A DNA stretch of 64,000 bases from Mesoflavibacter profundi (GCF_014764305.1 NZ_CP061703.1:2585501-2649500), one strand, 5' to 3'; counted from the first letter of the stretch, positions 50,138-59,585 are shown. Translations and numbers: made by a program. The notes: a model not told the origin generated them from the letters alone.

Positions 50138-52585
50138 ATGAAAAAATCTAATTTTATATCACTTGACAGTTTGTCATTACAGGATTTTGACGAAAATTCA
50201 GAATTAATTCCATTAATGACACCTGAAGATGAAGAAAAAATAAACAAAGAAGAATTACCAGCAAGTTTACCAATTTTATCTTTACGTAATACGGTGTTAT
50301 TTCCAGGTGTAGTTATTCCTATTACTGCAGGAAGAGATAAATCTATAAAACTAATTAACGACGCCAATAAAGGCGGAAAAGTAATTGGTGTTGTAGCACA
50401 AAAAGATGAAGACGTAGAAGATCCAAAAGCTGCAGATATCAATCAAGTTGGTACTGTTGCAAGAATTTTAAAGGTATTAAAAATGCCTGATGGTAACACA
50501 ACCGTGATTATTCAAGGTAAAAAACGCTTTAAGATAGATCAAGTTATTACAGAAGATCCTTATATACAAGCAACAATTACCGAAGTAGCAAAAGCAACGC
50601 CTGCGCCAAAAACAGAAGAATTTAATGCAATTATAGATAGTATTAAAGACTTAGCTGTGCAAATTATCAAGGATAGTCCAAACATACCTACAGAAGCGAC
50701 GTTTGCTATAAAAAATATAGAAAGCGAATCGTTTTTAATCAACTTTGTGTCTTCTAATATGAATTTAACAGTAGAAGAAAAACAAAAGTTATTAGAAATA
50801 GATGATCTTCAAGATAGAGCATTAGAAACGTTACGTTACATGAATATCGAACTTCAAAAACTGGAGTTAAAAAACGATATACAATCCAAAGTACAAAGTG
50901 ACTTAAATCAGCAACAACGTGAGTATTTCTTAAATCAGCAATTAAAAACCATTCAAGAAGAATTAGGTGGCGGAAATGCTGAAGAAATTGAAGAAATGAA
51001 AACTCGTGCCAAATCTAAAAACTGGGACGAAAAAGTGGCAAAGCATTTTGAAAAGGAATTATCTAAAATGCAAAGAATGAATCCGCAAGTTGCCGAGTAT
51101 TCTATTCAACGTAACTATTTAGATTTATTTTTAGACTTACCGTGGAACGAGTTTAGCGAAGATAAATTTGATTTAAAACGCGCACAAAAAATATTAGATC
51201 GTGATCATTATGGTTTAGACGATGTTAAAAAACGTATCATAGAGCATTTAGCAGTTTTAAAATTGCGAAATGATATGAAATCGCCAATTATCTGTCTATA
51301 CGGTCCACCAGGAGTTGGTAAAACATCTTTAGGAAAATCTATTGCAGAAGCTTTAGGTAGAGAATACGTGCGTATTAGTTTAGGAGGATTACGTGATGAG
51401 GCAGAAATTAGAGGTCACCGTAAAACATACATTGGTGCAATGCCAGGTCGTATTATACAAAGTCTTAAAAAAGCAGGAACTTCAAATCCGGTTTTTGTAT
51501 TAGATGAAATTGATAAGTTGTCAAATTCGCATCAAGGTGATCCTTCTTCAGCATTATTAGAAGTGTTAGATCCAGAGCAAAATAGCGAGTTTCATGATAA
51601 CTTCTTAGAAATGGGTTACGACCTATCAAAAGTAATGTTTATTGCCACTTCAAATAGTTTAAATACCATTCAGCCAGCATTAAGAGACCGTATGGAAATC
51701 ATTAATGTTACAGGTTATACTATCGAAGAAAAAGTTGAAATAGCTAAGCGTCACTTACTACCTAAACAGTTAAAAGAACACGGTTTAAGTGATAAAGATT
51801 TAAAAATTGGTAAAGCTCAGTTAGAAAAAATAGTTGAAGGTTACACACGCGAATCTGGTGTACGTGGATTAGAAAAACAAATAGCAAAAATGGTGCGTCA
51901 CGCAGCAAAAAATATTGCTATGGAAGAAGAGTACAACATTAAGGTAACTAACCAAGATGTAATAGATGTACTTGGCGGACCAAAATTAGAGCGTGATAAA
52001 TACGAGAATAATAACGTTGCAGGTGTAGTTACAGGATTGGCTTGGACACGTGTTGGCGGTGATATATTATTTATAGAATCTATTTTGTCTAAAGGAAAAG
52101 GAGCAATGACAATTACCGGTAATTTAGGTAAAGTCATGAAAGAGTCTGCGACAATTGCTATGGAATATATTAAAGCAAATGCCGAAATTTTAGGAATAAA
52201 ATCAGATGTCTTTAATAATTATAACGTTCATATTCACGTACCAGAAGGCGCAACTCCAAAAGATGGACCAAGCGCAGGAGTAACTATGTTAACGTCTTTA
52301 GTGTCATTATTTACTCAAAAGAAAGTAAAAAAGAGCATAGCAATGACTGGAGAAATTACACTTCGTGGGAAAGTTTTGCCAGTTGGTGGAATAAAAGAAA
52401 AAATTCTAGCTGCAAAACGCGCAAGAATTAAAGAAATATTACTTTGCGAAGACAATAGACGTGACATAGAAGAAATCAAGCCAGAGTATTTAAAAGGTCT
52501 TACATTTCACTATGTAACAGATATGAAAGATGTAATAGATATAGCGATAACTAATACAAAAGTTAAAAACGCTAAAACATTATAA
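50138..52585 (+). CDS. lon: ATP-dependent protease Lon
   Basis: An 815-residue cytosolic AAA+ serine protease. N-terminal substrate-binding domain (about 45-260), Walker [10 protein letters not shown] near 389, sensor and Walker B in [11 protein letters not shown], and protease dyad Ser712 (DGPSAGVTM) and Lys753 (GGIKEK). Full length. The 274-bp upstream region separates it from the divergent ECF sigma gene and shows no clear consensus promoter; expression under heat or envelope stress is plausible but unsupported. Followed after 13 bp by the first LysM gene. Confidence 0.96.
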   Translation: MKKSNFISLDSLSLQDFDENSELIPLMTPEDEEKINKEELPASLPILSLRNTVLFPGVVIPITAGRDKSIKLINDANKGGKVIGVVAQKDEDVEDPKAADINQVGTVARILKVLKMPDGNTTVIIQGKKRFKIDQVITEDPYIQATITEVAKATPAPKTEEFNAIIDSIKDLAVQIIKDSPNIPTEATFAIKNIESESFLINFVSSNMNLTVEEKQKLLEIDDLQDRALETLRYMNIELQKLELKNDIQSKVQSDLNQQQREYFLNQQLKTIQEELGGGNAEEIEEMKTRAKSKNWDEKVAKHFEKELSKMQRMNPQVAEYSIQRNYLDLFLDLPWNEFSEDKFDLKRAQKILDRDHYGLDDVKKRIIEHLAVLKLRNDMKSPIICLYGPPGVGKTSLGKSIAEALGREYVRISLGGLRDEAEIRGHRKTYIGAMPGRIIQSLKKAGTSNPVFVLDEIDKLSNSHQGDPSSALLEVLDPEQNSEFHDNFLEMGYDLSKVMFIATSNSLNTIQPALRDRMEIINVTGYTIEEKVEIAKRHLLPKQLKEHGLSDKDLKIGKAQLEKIVEGYTRESGVRGLEKQIAKMVRHAAKNIAMEEEYNIKVTNQDVIDVLGGPKLERDKYENNNVAGVVTGLAWTRVGGDILFIESILSKGKGAMTITGNLGKVMKESATIAMEYIKANAEILGIKSDVFNNYNVHIHVPEGATPKDGPSAGVTMLTSLVSLFTQKKVKKSIAMTGEITLRGKVLPVGGIKEKILAAKRARIKEILLCEDNRRDIEEIKPEYLKGLTFHYVTDMKDVIDIAITNTKVKNAKTL

Positions 52586-52598
52586 TTTTTATATAAAA

Positions 52599-53090
52599 AT
52601 GAAATATTTTCTATTGGTTGCCATAAGTATGGCAACCTTTTCTGTTAAAGGACAAAATAGTGATCAGATAAATATAATTCTTGATGGTCAACCAGCTGTT
52701 TTAAATGTTAAAACAGGCGAAACTAAGTTGCTAAATGGACAAACTATTAAGGAAGGAGTAGTAGTATCCAAAGGTGATTCAGAAAATATTATAACAATAC
52801 ATGCTGTTTTAAAAGGCGAAACGCTTTACAGTATTTCTAAAACGTATGGAATTAGTATTGCACAATTAAAAGCAGTAAACAATCTATCCAATAATATTAT
52901 AAATGTAAACCAAACTTTAAAAATTGGTTATGATAGTTCAAGAGAAATTAAAAACTATTGGAAAGTAAAAAAAGGAGATACTTTATATGCAATTGCTAGG
53001 CAAACAGGTTTGTCGGTAGATGTAATAAAACGAATAAATAATTTACAAAACAACATTATAAAAATAGATCAGGTGTTGTTGTTAAAGTAA
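52599..53090 (+). CDS. Exported protein with two LysM domains (LysM paralogue 1)
   Basis: A 163-residue protein: signal peptide (MKYFLLVAISMATFSVKG), an N-terminal segment ILDGQPAVLNVKTGETKLL (about 26-44) and two LysM domains (about 66-109, LKGETLYSISKTYGISIAQL; and 120-163, VKKGDTLYAIARQTGLSVDVI) that bind peptidoglycan. It starts 13 bp after lon, so it is probably co-transcribed with it. Shares the N-terminal segment with the next gene. Confidence 0.83.
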   Translation: MKYFLLVAISMATFSVKGQNSDQINIILDGQPAVLNVKTGETKLLNGQTIKEGVVVSKGDSENIITIHAVLKGETLYSISKTYGISIAQLKAVNNLSNNIINVNQTLKIGYDSSREIKNYWKVKKGDTLYAIARQTGLSVDVIKRINNLQNNIIKIDQVLLLK

Positions 53091-53105
53091 TTAAAATCAA
53101 TGCTT

Positions 53106-53113
53106 TATATTTG
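53106..53113 (+). promoter_or_regulatory. -7 promoter element of the second LysM gene
   Basis: TATATTTG followed by C matches TAnnTTTGC, 25 bp before the ATG at 53139. Confidence 0.5.
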
Positions 53114-53138
53114 CTTTGGCAAACTTTAATTATTTCAT

Positions 53139-53915
53139 ATGAAACGCTTAATACTTATCTCATTTTTATTAATTTTTCAATTCAGTTTCAGTCAAGAAAA
53201 TGAAGAGTTTTTACCAATCGTGATAGAAGGTCAAGATGCTTTTTTATCTACAAAAACAGGCGAATATGTACTTTTAGATCATGATAATACCAACCCAAAA
53301 GAGTTAAAAACTACAGCAAGTGGTGTTGTTTATAACGATATAAAAATTCATGAAATTAAAAAAGGTGAAACCTTAAGTAAAATAGCCAAACAATACAATG
53401 TAGATGTAAATCAATTAATGGAAGATAATGACTTGTCTTCTAAAAAATTAGATTTAAACCAAAAGCTAAAAATTATAATTAAAAAATTAATTCCTTCAAG
53501 TAGTCCAACTATTAGTTATTCTGGTGACGAAAGAATTGTAGCAAGACTACAACCGGGACAATCACCATCTACCTTATCGCCGCCACCAGTAAATAATAAA
53601 CCAAATGCGACAACAAATAAAAGCGCACAAAACACTTTGTCAAAACCAATTTTGATACCTAACACTTCAGAAAATAATGAAACTGATGAGGTAAAAAAAG
53701 CAAAATTAGAATTGTTAGAAGCGCAAAAGAAGTTGGAAGAGGCAAAGCTTAAAGCTTCTAAAGAAAATCAACTACCAGAATATCATACCATAAAAAAGAA
53801 CGAAACCTTTTATAGTATAGCTAAACAATACAATTTAACAGTTCAAGAGTTAAAGCAATTAAATAAAGTAGATATTAATAACCTTAAAATAGGACAAAAG
53901 ATTAAATTACGTTAA
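53139..53915 (+). CDS. Exported protein with two LysM domains (LysM paralogue 2)
   Basis: A 258-residue protein: signal peptide (MKRLILISFLLIFQFSFSQ), N-terminal segment VIEGQDAFLSTKTGEYVLL, LysM domain 1 (about 68-112, IKKGETLSKIAKQYNVDVNQL), a Pro/Ser/Asn-rich linker and a short coiled coil (about 130-205), and LysM domain 2 (about 213-258, IKKNETFYSIAKQYNLTVQEL). Paralogous to the previous gene, with a longer linker. Likely binds the cell wall; no catalytic domain. Confidence 0.83.
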   Translation: MKRLILISFLLIFQFSFSQENEEFLPIVIEGQDAFLSTKTGEYVLLDHDNTNPKELKTTASGVVYNDIKIHEIKKGETLSKIAKQYNVDVNQLMEDNDLSSKKLDLNQKLKIIIKKLIPSSSPTISYSGDERIVARLQPGQSPSTLSPPPVNNKPNATTNKSAQNTLSKPILIPNTSENNETDEVKKAKLELLEAQKKLEEAKLKASKENQLPEYHTIKKNETFYSIAKQYNLTVQELKQLNKVDINNLKIGQKIKLR

Positions 53916-53972
53916 AAAAATAAATCAACTATAATATCGTTTTAAAAGAGATTTATTTATTTTGCAGCGTTT

Positions 53973-54992
53973 ATGTATAAAAAAATTGTCCCACTAGTAC
54001 TATTCTTTTTTAGCACGTATTGTTTTTCGCAATTAGGTGGACAATCTACATATCAATTTTTAAATTTAGTTGCTTCGCCGCGTCAAGCAGCGCTTGGTGG
54101 TAAAGTCTTAACCAATGTAGACTATGATGTGACACAAGCATTATATAACCCTTCTACTATTAATGTAAATATGGATAACCAATTTGCATTAAACTACAGT
54201 AGCTATTTAGGCGGAATAAACTACGGTACTGCTGCATATGCCTATACTTGGGACAGACGTACGCAAACCTTTCATGCTGGAGTAACCTATATTAATTATG
54301 GTGATTTTGATGGTTATGACGAGCAAGGAAATCCTACCGGAAGTTTTACAGGTAATGAAGCAGCTTTATCTCTTGGTTATGCTCTACAAATTGGCTACAG
54401 CGATTTTTATTTTGGAACAAACGTTAAGTTTATTTCATCAAGTTTAGAGCAATATAATTCTTTAGGAATAGCAACAGATTTAGGTTTACTTTATGTAGAC
54501 GAAGATTTAGAATTTCAAGCAACCTTAGTTGTACGTAATTTAGGAACACAAATTACTACCTATGCTGGCAGACAAGAATCCTTACCATTGGAGATTAATA
54601 TTGGATTAAGTCAGACTTTAGAAAACATTCCTTTACGTTGGCACTTAACTTTTGAAAATCTTCAAGAATGGCCAATTGGCGTTTCAAATCCAGCAAGAGC
54701 AACAACAGATTTAGAAGGTAATCAAACTCAAGAAAACGTTGGCTTTTTAAATAATGTAATGCGCCATACAATTATTGGAGCAGAACTTTTTCCAGATAAA
54801 GGATTTAATATTCGCTTAGGATATAATTTTAGAAGAGCCGAAGAATTAAGGATTGTAGACCAAAGAAATTTTTCTGGATTATCGGCTGGATTTGCAGTAA
54901 AACTAAACAAACTTCGTTTTAGTTACACGCATGCAAAATATACTGCAGCAGCAAATGCCAACTTTTTTGGATTGCATATAGATTTGCAGTAA
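53973..54992 (+). CDS. porQ: Type IX secretion system protein PorQ
   Basis: A 339-residue exported protein with signal peptide (MYKKIVPLVLFFFSTYCFSQ) and a FadL/PorV-like outer membrane beta-barrel. QSTYQFLNLVASPRQAALGGKVLTN and NPSTINVNMDNQFALNYSSYLGGINYG are typical PorQ sequence. PorQ is associated with the attachment complex of the type IX secretion system together with PorU/PorV/PorZ. The neighbouring cytidylate kinase is the usual flavobacterial partner of porQ. It agrees with the two T9SS-tail proteins in the window. Confidence 0.87.
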   Translation: MYKKIVPLVLFFFSTYCFSQLGGQSTYQFLNLVASPRQAALGGKVLTNVDYDVTQALYNPSTINVNMDNQFALNYSSYLGGINYGTAAYAYTWDRRTQTFHAGVTYINYGDFDGYDEQGNPTGSFTGNEAALSLGYALQIGYSDFYFGTNVKFISSSLEQYNSLGIATDLGLLYVDEDLEFQATLVVRNLGTQITTYAGRQESLPLEINIGLSQTLENIPLRWHLTFENLQEWPIGVSNPARATTDLEGNQTQENVGFLNNVMRHTIIGAELFPDKGFNIRLGYNFRRAEELRIVDQRNFSGLSAGFAVKLNKLRFSYTHAKYTAAANANFFGLHIDLQ

Positions 54993-55023
54993 TTTAAATT
55001 ATTTTAAAAACTAAATTTTATCT

Positions 55024-55031
55024 TACTTTTG
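55024..55031 (+). promoter_or_regulatory. -7 promoter element of cmk
   Basis: TACTTTTG followed by C, consensus, 18 bp before the GTG start at 55050. Confidence 0.5.
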
Positions 55032-55049
55032 CAATCTAAAGTTTAAAAC

Positions 55050-55739
55050 GTGCAAAAAATAACTATCGCAATAGACGGATTTTCTTCTACTGGAAAAAGT
55101 ACTGTTGCCAAACAATTAGCAAAACATTTAGGATATATTTATGTAGATTCTGGCGCAATGTATAGAGCTGTAACCTTATATACAATGCAAAACGGATGGA
55201 TAGATAAAGACCATTTTGATGTGATAGCATTAGTTACCAATTTAGATAAAATAACTATTAGTTTTAAATTTAATGATCAATTAGGTTTTGCTGAAGTTTA
55301 CTTAAATGGAGAAAACGTAGAAAAACAAATTAGAACATTAGAAGTCTCTAGTTATGTAAGCAAAGTTGCAGCAATACCAGAAGTACGATACCAATTAGTT
55401 AAGCAACAACACCAAATGGGAAAAGATAAAGGTGTTGTTATGGATGGTCGTGATATTGGAACAGTGGTTTTTCCTAATGCAGAATTAAAATTGTTTATGA
55501 CTGCATCTGCCGAAACTAGAGCACAAAGACGTTATGACGAACTAATAAATAGAGGCGATCAAGTAAATTACGAAGATGTCTTAAAAAATGTAAGAGAAAG
55601 AGATTATATAGACTCTAACCGCGAAAATTCTCCGCTTACAAAAGCTGAAGATGCTATAGAAATTGACAATTCTAATTTAACGTTAGAACAACAATTTGAA
55701 AAAATACTAAGCTTAGTTAATAAAGCAATTGATAAATAA
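55050..55739 (+). CDS. cmk: Cytidylate kinase (GTG start)
   Basis: A 229-residue (d)CMP kinase. P-loop IAIDGFSSTGKSTVAKQLAKHL at the N-terminus, YVDSGAMYRAVTLY, MDGRDIGTVVFPNAELKLFMTAS and RDYIDSNRENSPLTKAEDAIEID are all family landmarks. GTG initiates (GTGCAAAAAATAACT), placed 18 bp after a consensus -7 element; there is no ATG alternative before the P-loop. Ends in a hairpin terminator. Confidence 0.94.
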   Translation: MQKITIAIDGFSSTGKSTVAKQLAKHLGYIYVDSGAMYRAVTLYTMQNGWIDKDHFDVIALVTNLDKITISFKFNDQLGFAEVYLNGENVEKQIRTLEVSSYVSKVAAIPEVRYQLVKQQHQMGKDKGVVMDGRDIGTVVFPNAELKLFMTASAETRAQRRYDELINRGDQVNYEDVLKNVRERDYIDSNRENSPLTKAEDAIEIDNSNLTLEQQFEKILSLVNKAIDK

Positions 55740-55740
55740 A

Positions 55741-55768
55741 AAAAGCGAACTATTAAGTTCGCTTTTTA
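55741..55768. terminator. Bidirectional terminator between cmk and the BON-LysM gene
   Basis: AGCGAACT/AGTTCGCT stem (55744-55751 with 55756-55763), 4-nt loop, A-run before and T-run after. Confidence 0.8.
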
Positions 55769-55783
55769 GTAATTTCAAAAATC

Positions 55784-56167
55784 TTATAAATTAGGAATTT
55801 TAAGTTCTTGATCAGGATGTATCACATCAGGATTATTTAAAATGTCCTTGTTAGCTTCAAAAATTGCAGTGTATTTTCCTGCATTTCCGTAATAATGCTT
55901 AGCTATTTTACCTAAAGTATCACCACTTTTTACAGTGTGTTTTGCATAAATACTCTCATCTGCAACAGTGATATTAGCTTTTATATCTTCAGGAGATTCA
56001 GTTCCAGCTACTGCTTTAATCTCATCCCAAATTAAGTTTTTTTCGTACTGCGTAGCAGCTGTACCTTTAACTTTTAAAATTCCGTTTTCTTCCCAAACGT
56101 CTCCATTTTGAATATTTAATTTTTCTCCTAAATCTAAAACGCTTTGGTATTTTGCTTTAACTGCCAT
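55784..56167 (-). CDS. BON-like plus LysM protein (Kbp/YgaU-like)
   Basis: A 127-residue protein with no signal peptide. N-terminal BON-like region (about 10-65, KLNIQNGDVWEENGILKVKGTAATQYEKNLIWDEIKAVAG) and C-terminal LysM domain (about 77-125, KSGDTLGKIAKHYYGNAGKYTAIFEANKDIL). The order and lack of a signal match E. coli Kbp (YgaU), a stress-induced K+-binding protein of 149 residues; the BON part here is shorter. The recurrent element lies 84 bp upstream in the gene's orientation, which would fit a stress-regulated gene. Confidence 0.8.
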   Translation of the reverse strand: MAVKAKYQSVLDLGEKLNIQNGDVWEENGILKVKGTAATQYEKNLIWDEIKAVAGTESPEDIKANITVADESIYAKHTVKSGDTLGKIAKHYYGNAGKYTAIFEANKDILNNPDVIHPDQELKIPNL

Positions 56168-56250
56168 AAGTAAATAAGTTTTATTGTTAATTCTACTATA
56201 AAGATAAATAATAGAACATCAATTAATTTAAAATTAAAGTTAACTAAATC

Positions 56251-56266
56251 ACTTATATCGATAAAG
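56251..56266 (-). promoter_or_regulatory. Recurrent regulatory element, copy upstream of the BON-LysM gene
   Basis: Read on the minus strand it is CTTTATCGATATAAGT, matching the block at 43905-43920 in 14 of its last 15 bases. It points toward the BON-LysM gene, 84 bp before the ATG. Confidence 0.4.
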
Positions 56267-56382
56267 TGTAATTTTTCACCGATATAATGTGATAAAATTC
56301 TAAGATTTTCAAATTTATAATTATTCTGATTTTCAGGACATTAAAAATTTAAAATAAATTAGGCAATATTGTTAAAATGTAC

Positions 56383-56390
56383 TATTTTTG
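56383..56390 (+). promoter_or_regulatory. -7 promoter element of rpsA
   Basis: TATTTTTG followed by CAC matches TAnnTTTGC; it implies a 5' leader of about 150 nt. Confidence 0.55.
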
Positions 56391-56548
56391 CACTCCTTTT
56401 AGCGAGAAATGGATTTTAAAAGGAATAGATATAAAAATAATTATAACGCTTCTGTAGATTTATCGCTTAAATAATCCACAAAATCACAGAATACAAACAC
56501 AGTGTTTAAATTTCCGCGAAAGCGAAAATAAACATTGCATTAAATTAA

Positions 56549-58381
56549 ATGGCTGAAAAAGCACAAGACGCTCAGGTTGAAGCAACCGAAGCAAAACAAA
56601 ACAATGCTCCAGAAGTTTCTGAAGCTCAAAAAAATCCTGAAAAATTCTTAAAAGAGTTTAACTGGCACAACTACCAAGAAGGTATTGATGAGGTTGAAGA
56701 TTCTCAATTAAAAGAATTTGAAAAATTAGTATCTGAAAACTTCGTAGATACTTTAGATGACGAAGTTGTAGAAGGAGAAGTTATTCACATTACAGATCGT
56801 GATGCTATTATTGACATTAACGCAAAATCTGAAGGTGTTATTTCTTTAAACGAATTTAGATACAACCCAAACTTAGCAGTAGGAGACAAGGTAGAAGTAT
56901 TAATAGATGTTCGTGAAGACGCAACAGGACAATTAGTATTATCTCACCGTAAAGCTCGTGTAATCAAAGCTTGGGATAGAGTTAACAAGGCTCACGAAAC
57001 TGGAGAAATCGTAAACGGTTTTGTAAAGTGTCGTACAAAAGGAGGTATGATTGTAGACGTATTTGGTATCGAAGCATTCTTACCAGGATCTCAAATTGAT
57101 GTTAAACCAATTAGAGATTACGATCAGTACGTAAACAAAACAATGGAATTTAAGGTTGTTAAAATTAACCATGAATTTAAAAACGTTGTTGTTTCTCATA
57201 AAGCGCTTATCGAAGCAGATATCGAAGAGCAAAAGAAAGAAATTATTGGTCAATTAGAAAAAGGTCAAGTATTAGAAGGTGTTGTTAAAAACATCACATC
57301 TTACGGTGTATTTATTGATCTTGGTGGTGTAGATGGATTAATCCACATTACAGACTTATCATGGTCTCGTATTAACCATCCAAACGAAATCGTTGAATTA
57401 GACCAAAAATTAAACGTTGTAATCTTAGACTTTGATGAAGATAAGTCAAGAATCCAATTAGGTCTTAAACAATTATCTAAACATCCTTGGGATGCATTAG
57501 GAGAAGAAGTTGCAGTAGGAGACAAAGTAAAAGGTAAAGTAGTTGTAATCGCAGATTACGGTGCATTTATCGAAGTTGCAGAAGGTGTAGAAGGATTAGT
57601 ACACGTATCTGAAATGTCTTGGTCTACTCACTTACGTTCTGCTAACGACTTTGTAAGCGTTGGTGACGAAGTAGAAGCAGTTATCTTAACATTAGATAGA
57701 GAAGATCGTAAAATGTCTTTAGGTATTAAGCAATTAACACCAGATCCATGGACAGATATTACAACTAAATATCCTGTAGGTTCTAAACACACAGGAACTG
57801 TACGTAACTTCACTAACTTTGGTGTATTTGTAGAATTAGAAGAAGGTATTGATGGATTAATTTACATCTCTGATTTATCTTGGACTAAGAAAATTAAGCA
57901 TCCATCTGAGTTCTGTAACGTTGGAGATAAATTAGACGTTGTAGTATTAGAGTTAGATGTAGAAGGACGTAAATTATCTTTAGGTCACAAACAAACTACA
58001 GAAAACCCATGGGATAAGTACGAAGCAGACTTTGCTATTGGAACAACTCATACTGCCGAAATCGCAGACGTAGTAGACAAAGGAGCTACAATAGAGTTTA
58101 ACGAAGATATCGTTGCTTTTGTACCTTCTCGTCATATGGAAAAAGAAGACGGTAAAATGCTTAAAAAAGGAGACACTGCTGAATTTAAAATTATTGAATT
58201 CAATAAAGAATTTAAGCGTGTTGTAGCATCTCATACTGCTATATTTAAAGCAGAAGAAATTGCTAACGTAAAAGCTGCTGCTAAAAAAGCAGAAGCTCAA
58301 GCTGCTGAAGCTAAACCAACTTTAGGTGATGCTAACGAAGCTTTACAAGCATTAAAAGATAAAATGGACGGTAAGAAATAA
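56549..58381 (+). CDS. rpsA: 30S ribosomal protein S1
   Basis: A 610-residue S1 with six S1 RNA-binding repeats, seen as VEGEVIHITDRDAIIDI (about 72), NGFVKCRTKGGMIVDVFGIEAF (151), EGVVKNITSYGVFIDLGGVDGLIHITDLSW (240), GKVVVIADYGAFIEV (328), GTVRNFTNFGVFVEL (413) and AEIADVVDKGATIEF (500). An acidic N-terminal extension (1-60) and a Lys/Ala-rich C-terminal tail are typical for Bacteroidota. High expression is shown by strong codon preference (AAC, GGT, CGT, TTC more frequent than in neighbours). A long leader precedes it. A hairpin terminator follows. Confidence 0.96.
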   Translation: MAEKAQDAQVEATEAKQNNAPEVSEAQKNPEKFLKEFNWHNYQEGIDEVEDSQLKEFEKLVSENFVDTLDDEVVEGEVIHITDRDAIIDINAKSEGVISLNEFRYNPNLAVGDKVEVLIDVREDATGQLVLSHRKARVIKAWDRVNKAHETGEIVNGFVKCRTKGGMIVDVFGIEAFLPGSQIDVKPIRDYDQYVNKTMEFKVVKINHEFKNVVVSHKALIEADIEEQKKEIIGQLEKGQVLEGVVKNITSYGVFIDLGGVDGLIHITDLSWSRINHPNEIVELDQKLNVVILDFDEDKSRIQLGLKQLSKHPWDALGEEVAVGDKVKGKVVVIADYGAFIEVAEGVEGLVHVSEMSWSTHLRSANDFVSVGDEVEAVILTLDREDRKMSLGIKQLTPDPWTDITTKYPVGSKHTGTVRNFTNFGVFVELEEGIDGLIYISDLSWTKKIKHPSEFCNVGDKLDVVVLELDVEGRKLSLGHKQTTENPWDKYEADFAIGTTHTAEIADVVDKGATIEFNEDIVAFVPSRHMEKEDGKMLKKGDTAEFKIIEFNKEFKRVVASHTAIFKAEEIANVKAAAKKAEAQAAEAKPTLGDANEALQALKDKMDGKK

Positions 58382-58405
58382 TCTTACTTAATTTTATATA
58401 AAATC

Positions 58406-58437
58406 AGCCTTTCAATTAATTTTGAAAGGCTTTTTTT
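58406..58437 (+). terminator. Terminator of rpsA
   Basis: AGCCTTTCAA/TTGAAAGGCT stem (58406-58415 with 58422-58431), 6-nt loop, seven T. Confidence 0.85.
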
Positions 58438-58446
58438 ATACGTGTA

Positions 58447-58640
58447 TTTTAACCGATTTAGACAACTCTTAATCAATTAAAGTTATTAGTTATTAAAATG
58501 ATATTAATTAGATGTTGTTTTTAAGCGTTGTATAAAGTGTTGATAAACAGATATGTGTAAGAATTATATTGTTAAACCGATTATTCAATCAAAATTCTGT
58601 TAAGAAACGTTAAAGTTTAATGTATTTTATCGAAATTAGT
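58447..58640 (+). promoter_or_regulatory. Array of three recurrent elements upstream of a T9SS gene
   Basis: TTTTAACCGATTTA (58447-58460), TTAAACCGATTAT (58572-58584) and TGTATTTTATCGAAATTAGT (58621-58640). The last matches 43901-43920 at 19 of 20 bases. The gene starts 145 bp further on. Confidence 0.45.
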
Positions 58641-58785
58641 TTTTGTATCTCTTCCTAATCAATTAACTTCAAGATAAATATGATAATTATACACTTGTAA
58701 TATGTGCACAATTAGGGTTTTATAATTAAAGTATTGTTTCCCTAAATAGATTGATAGTAATATTTATTAACCTAATTTTTATGTT

Positions 58786-59532
58786 ATGAAAAACAAATTA
58801 CTATTTACACTTGTATTACTTGTATCTCTTAATTTTATTTACGCTCAAAGTGGAGATACTATTAACGATGCTATAGAAGTTGACGGAACGTTAACTAACG
58901 TAGACGTTTTAGACTACAACTCTGCATCAAATTCCGGATTAGTTCCAGCCTGTATATCTGCAGAAGATGTGTTTTATAAACACACAGTTAATGTAGGTAA
59001 CAATAAAATGACCATTGGTATGGCAAGTGCAGGATTAGCACTTGTGACAGATGTCGAATATCAAATTTTCTTAGCACCAGAAGGTGATATAGGACAACTC
59101 CAAGAATTAGACTGCGATGCTTATACAGTTTTTGTTTTGGTTGGAGGTAGTTTTCAATTTGTAATAGATGATATTGGTACAGCCAATACCTATTATTTAA
59201 GAGTTTATAAAAATTCAGATTCTGGAATAAACTTGTCAAGTTTATTAGGAAGTACTTCCATCACTATGGATAGCGAATTTGATCCAACTTTAAGTACGGC
59301 AAATTTTGAAACAACTAAAACTAAAATAATCAATAAAGATCAAGAACTAGAAATCGTAGGTAATACAACTTTTGAAAATTCTACAATCTATACAATAGAT
59401 GGTAGACAAGTACAAACTAAATCCAACACCGTTATAGATAAAGTAGATATATCTAATTTAAGTAGAGGTTTATACGTTTTAGTGTTAGAAAATGATACAT
59501 CAATACATAAACATAAATTTATTAAGAAGTGA
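58786..59532 (+). CDS. T9SS type A sorting domain-containing secreted protein
   Basis: A 248-residue protein: signal peptide (MKNKLLFTLVLLVSLNFIYAQ), then a beta-sandwich-like domain (about 22-160, GDTINDAIEVDGTLTNVD...AEDVFYKHTVNVGNN...YYLRVYKNSDSG), similar to the pre-peptidase C-terminal type folds, and a type IX sorting tail (about 175-248, TIYTIDGRQVQTKSN...DISNLSRGLYVLVLEND...HKFIKK). Exported and probably surface-attached or released; no catalytic motif. Preceded by three copies of the recurrent element. Confidence 0.82.
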   Translation: MKNKLLFTLVLLVSLNFIYAQSGDTINDAIEVDGTLTNVDVLDYNSASNSGLVPACISAEDVFYKHTVNVGNNKMTIGMASAGLALVTDVEYQIFLAPEGDIGQLQELDCDAYTVFVLVGGSFQFVIDDIGTANTYYLRVYKNSDSGINLSSLLGSTSITMDSEFDPTLSTANFETTKTKIINKDQELEIVGNTTFENSTIYTIDGRQVQTKSNTVIDKVDISNLSRGLYVLVLENDTSIHKHKFIKK

Positions 59533-59552
59533 TAGCGATTCTTAATAATAAG

Positions 59553-59585
59553 AAAGGAGTTTTAGAAATAAAGCTCCTTTTTTTA
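59553..59585 (+). terminator. Terminator after the T9SS gene
   Basis: AGGAGTTTTA-GAAA-TAAAGCTCCT stem with one G-U pair (59555-59578) followed by a T-run. Confidence 0.75.

Larger units (their letters stand above)
56168..56548. other. 381-bp intergenic region between the BON-LysM gene and rpsA
   Basis: No gene seen. It contains the recurrent element on the minus strand (56251-56266), an inverted repeat around it (TATATCG at 56254-56260 and CGATATA at 56280-56286), the rpsA -7 element TATTTTTG (56383-56390), and an rpsA leader of about 150 nt with a GAAA-capped hairpin (CGC-GAAA-GCG, 56515-56524). Confidence 0.6.
58382..58785. other. 404-bp intergenic region between rpsA and the T9SS gene
   Basis: No gene seen. 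Holds the rpsA terminator and then about 340 bp of AT-rich DNA with three copies of the recurrent CG-centred element (58447, 58572, 58621). No standard -7 consensus was recognised near the ATG at 58786, which is consistent with an alternative promoter. Confidence 0.6.
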
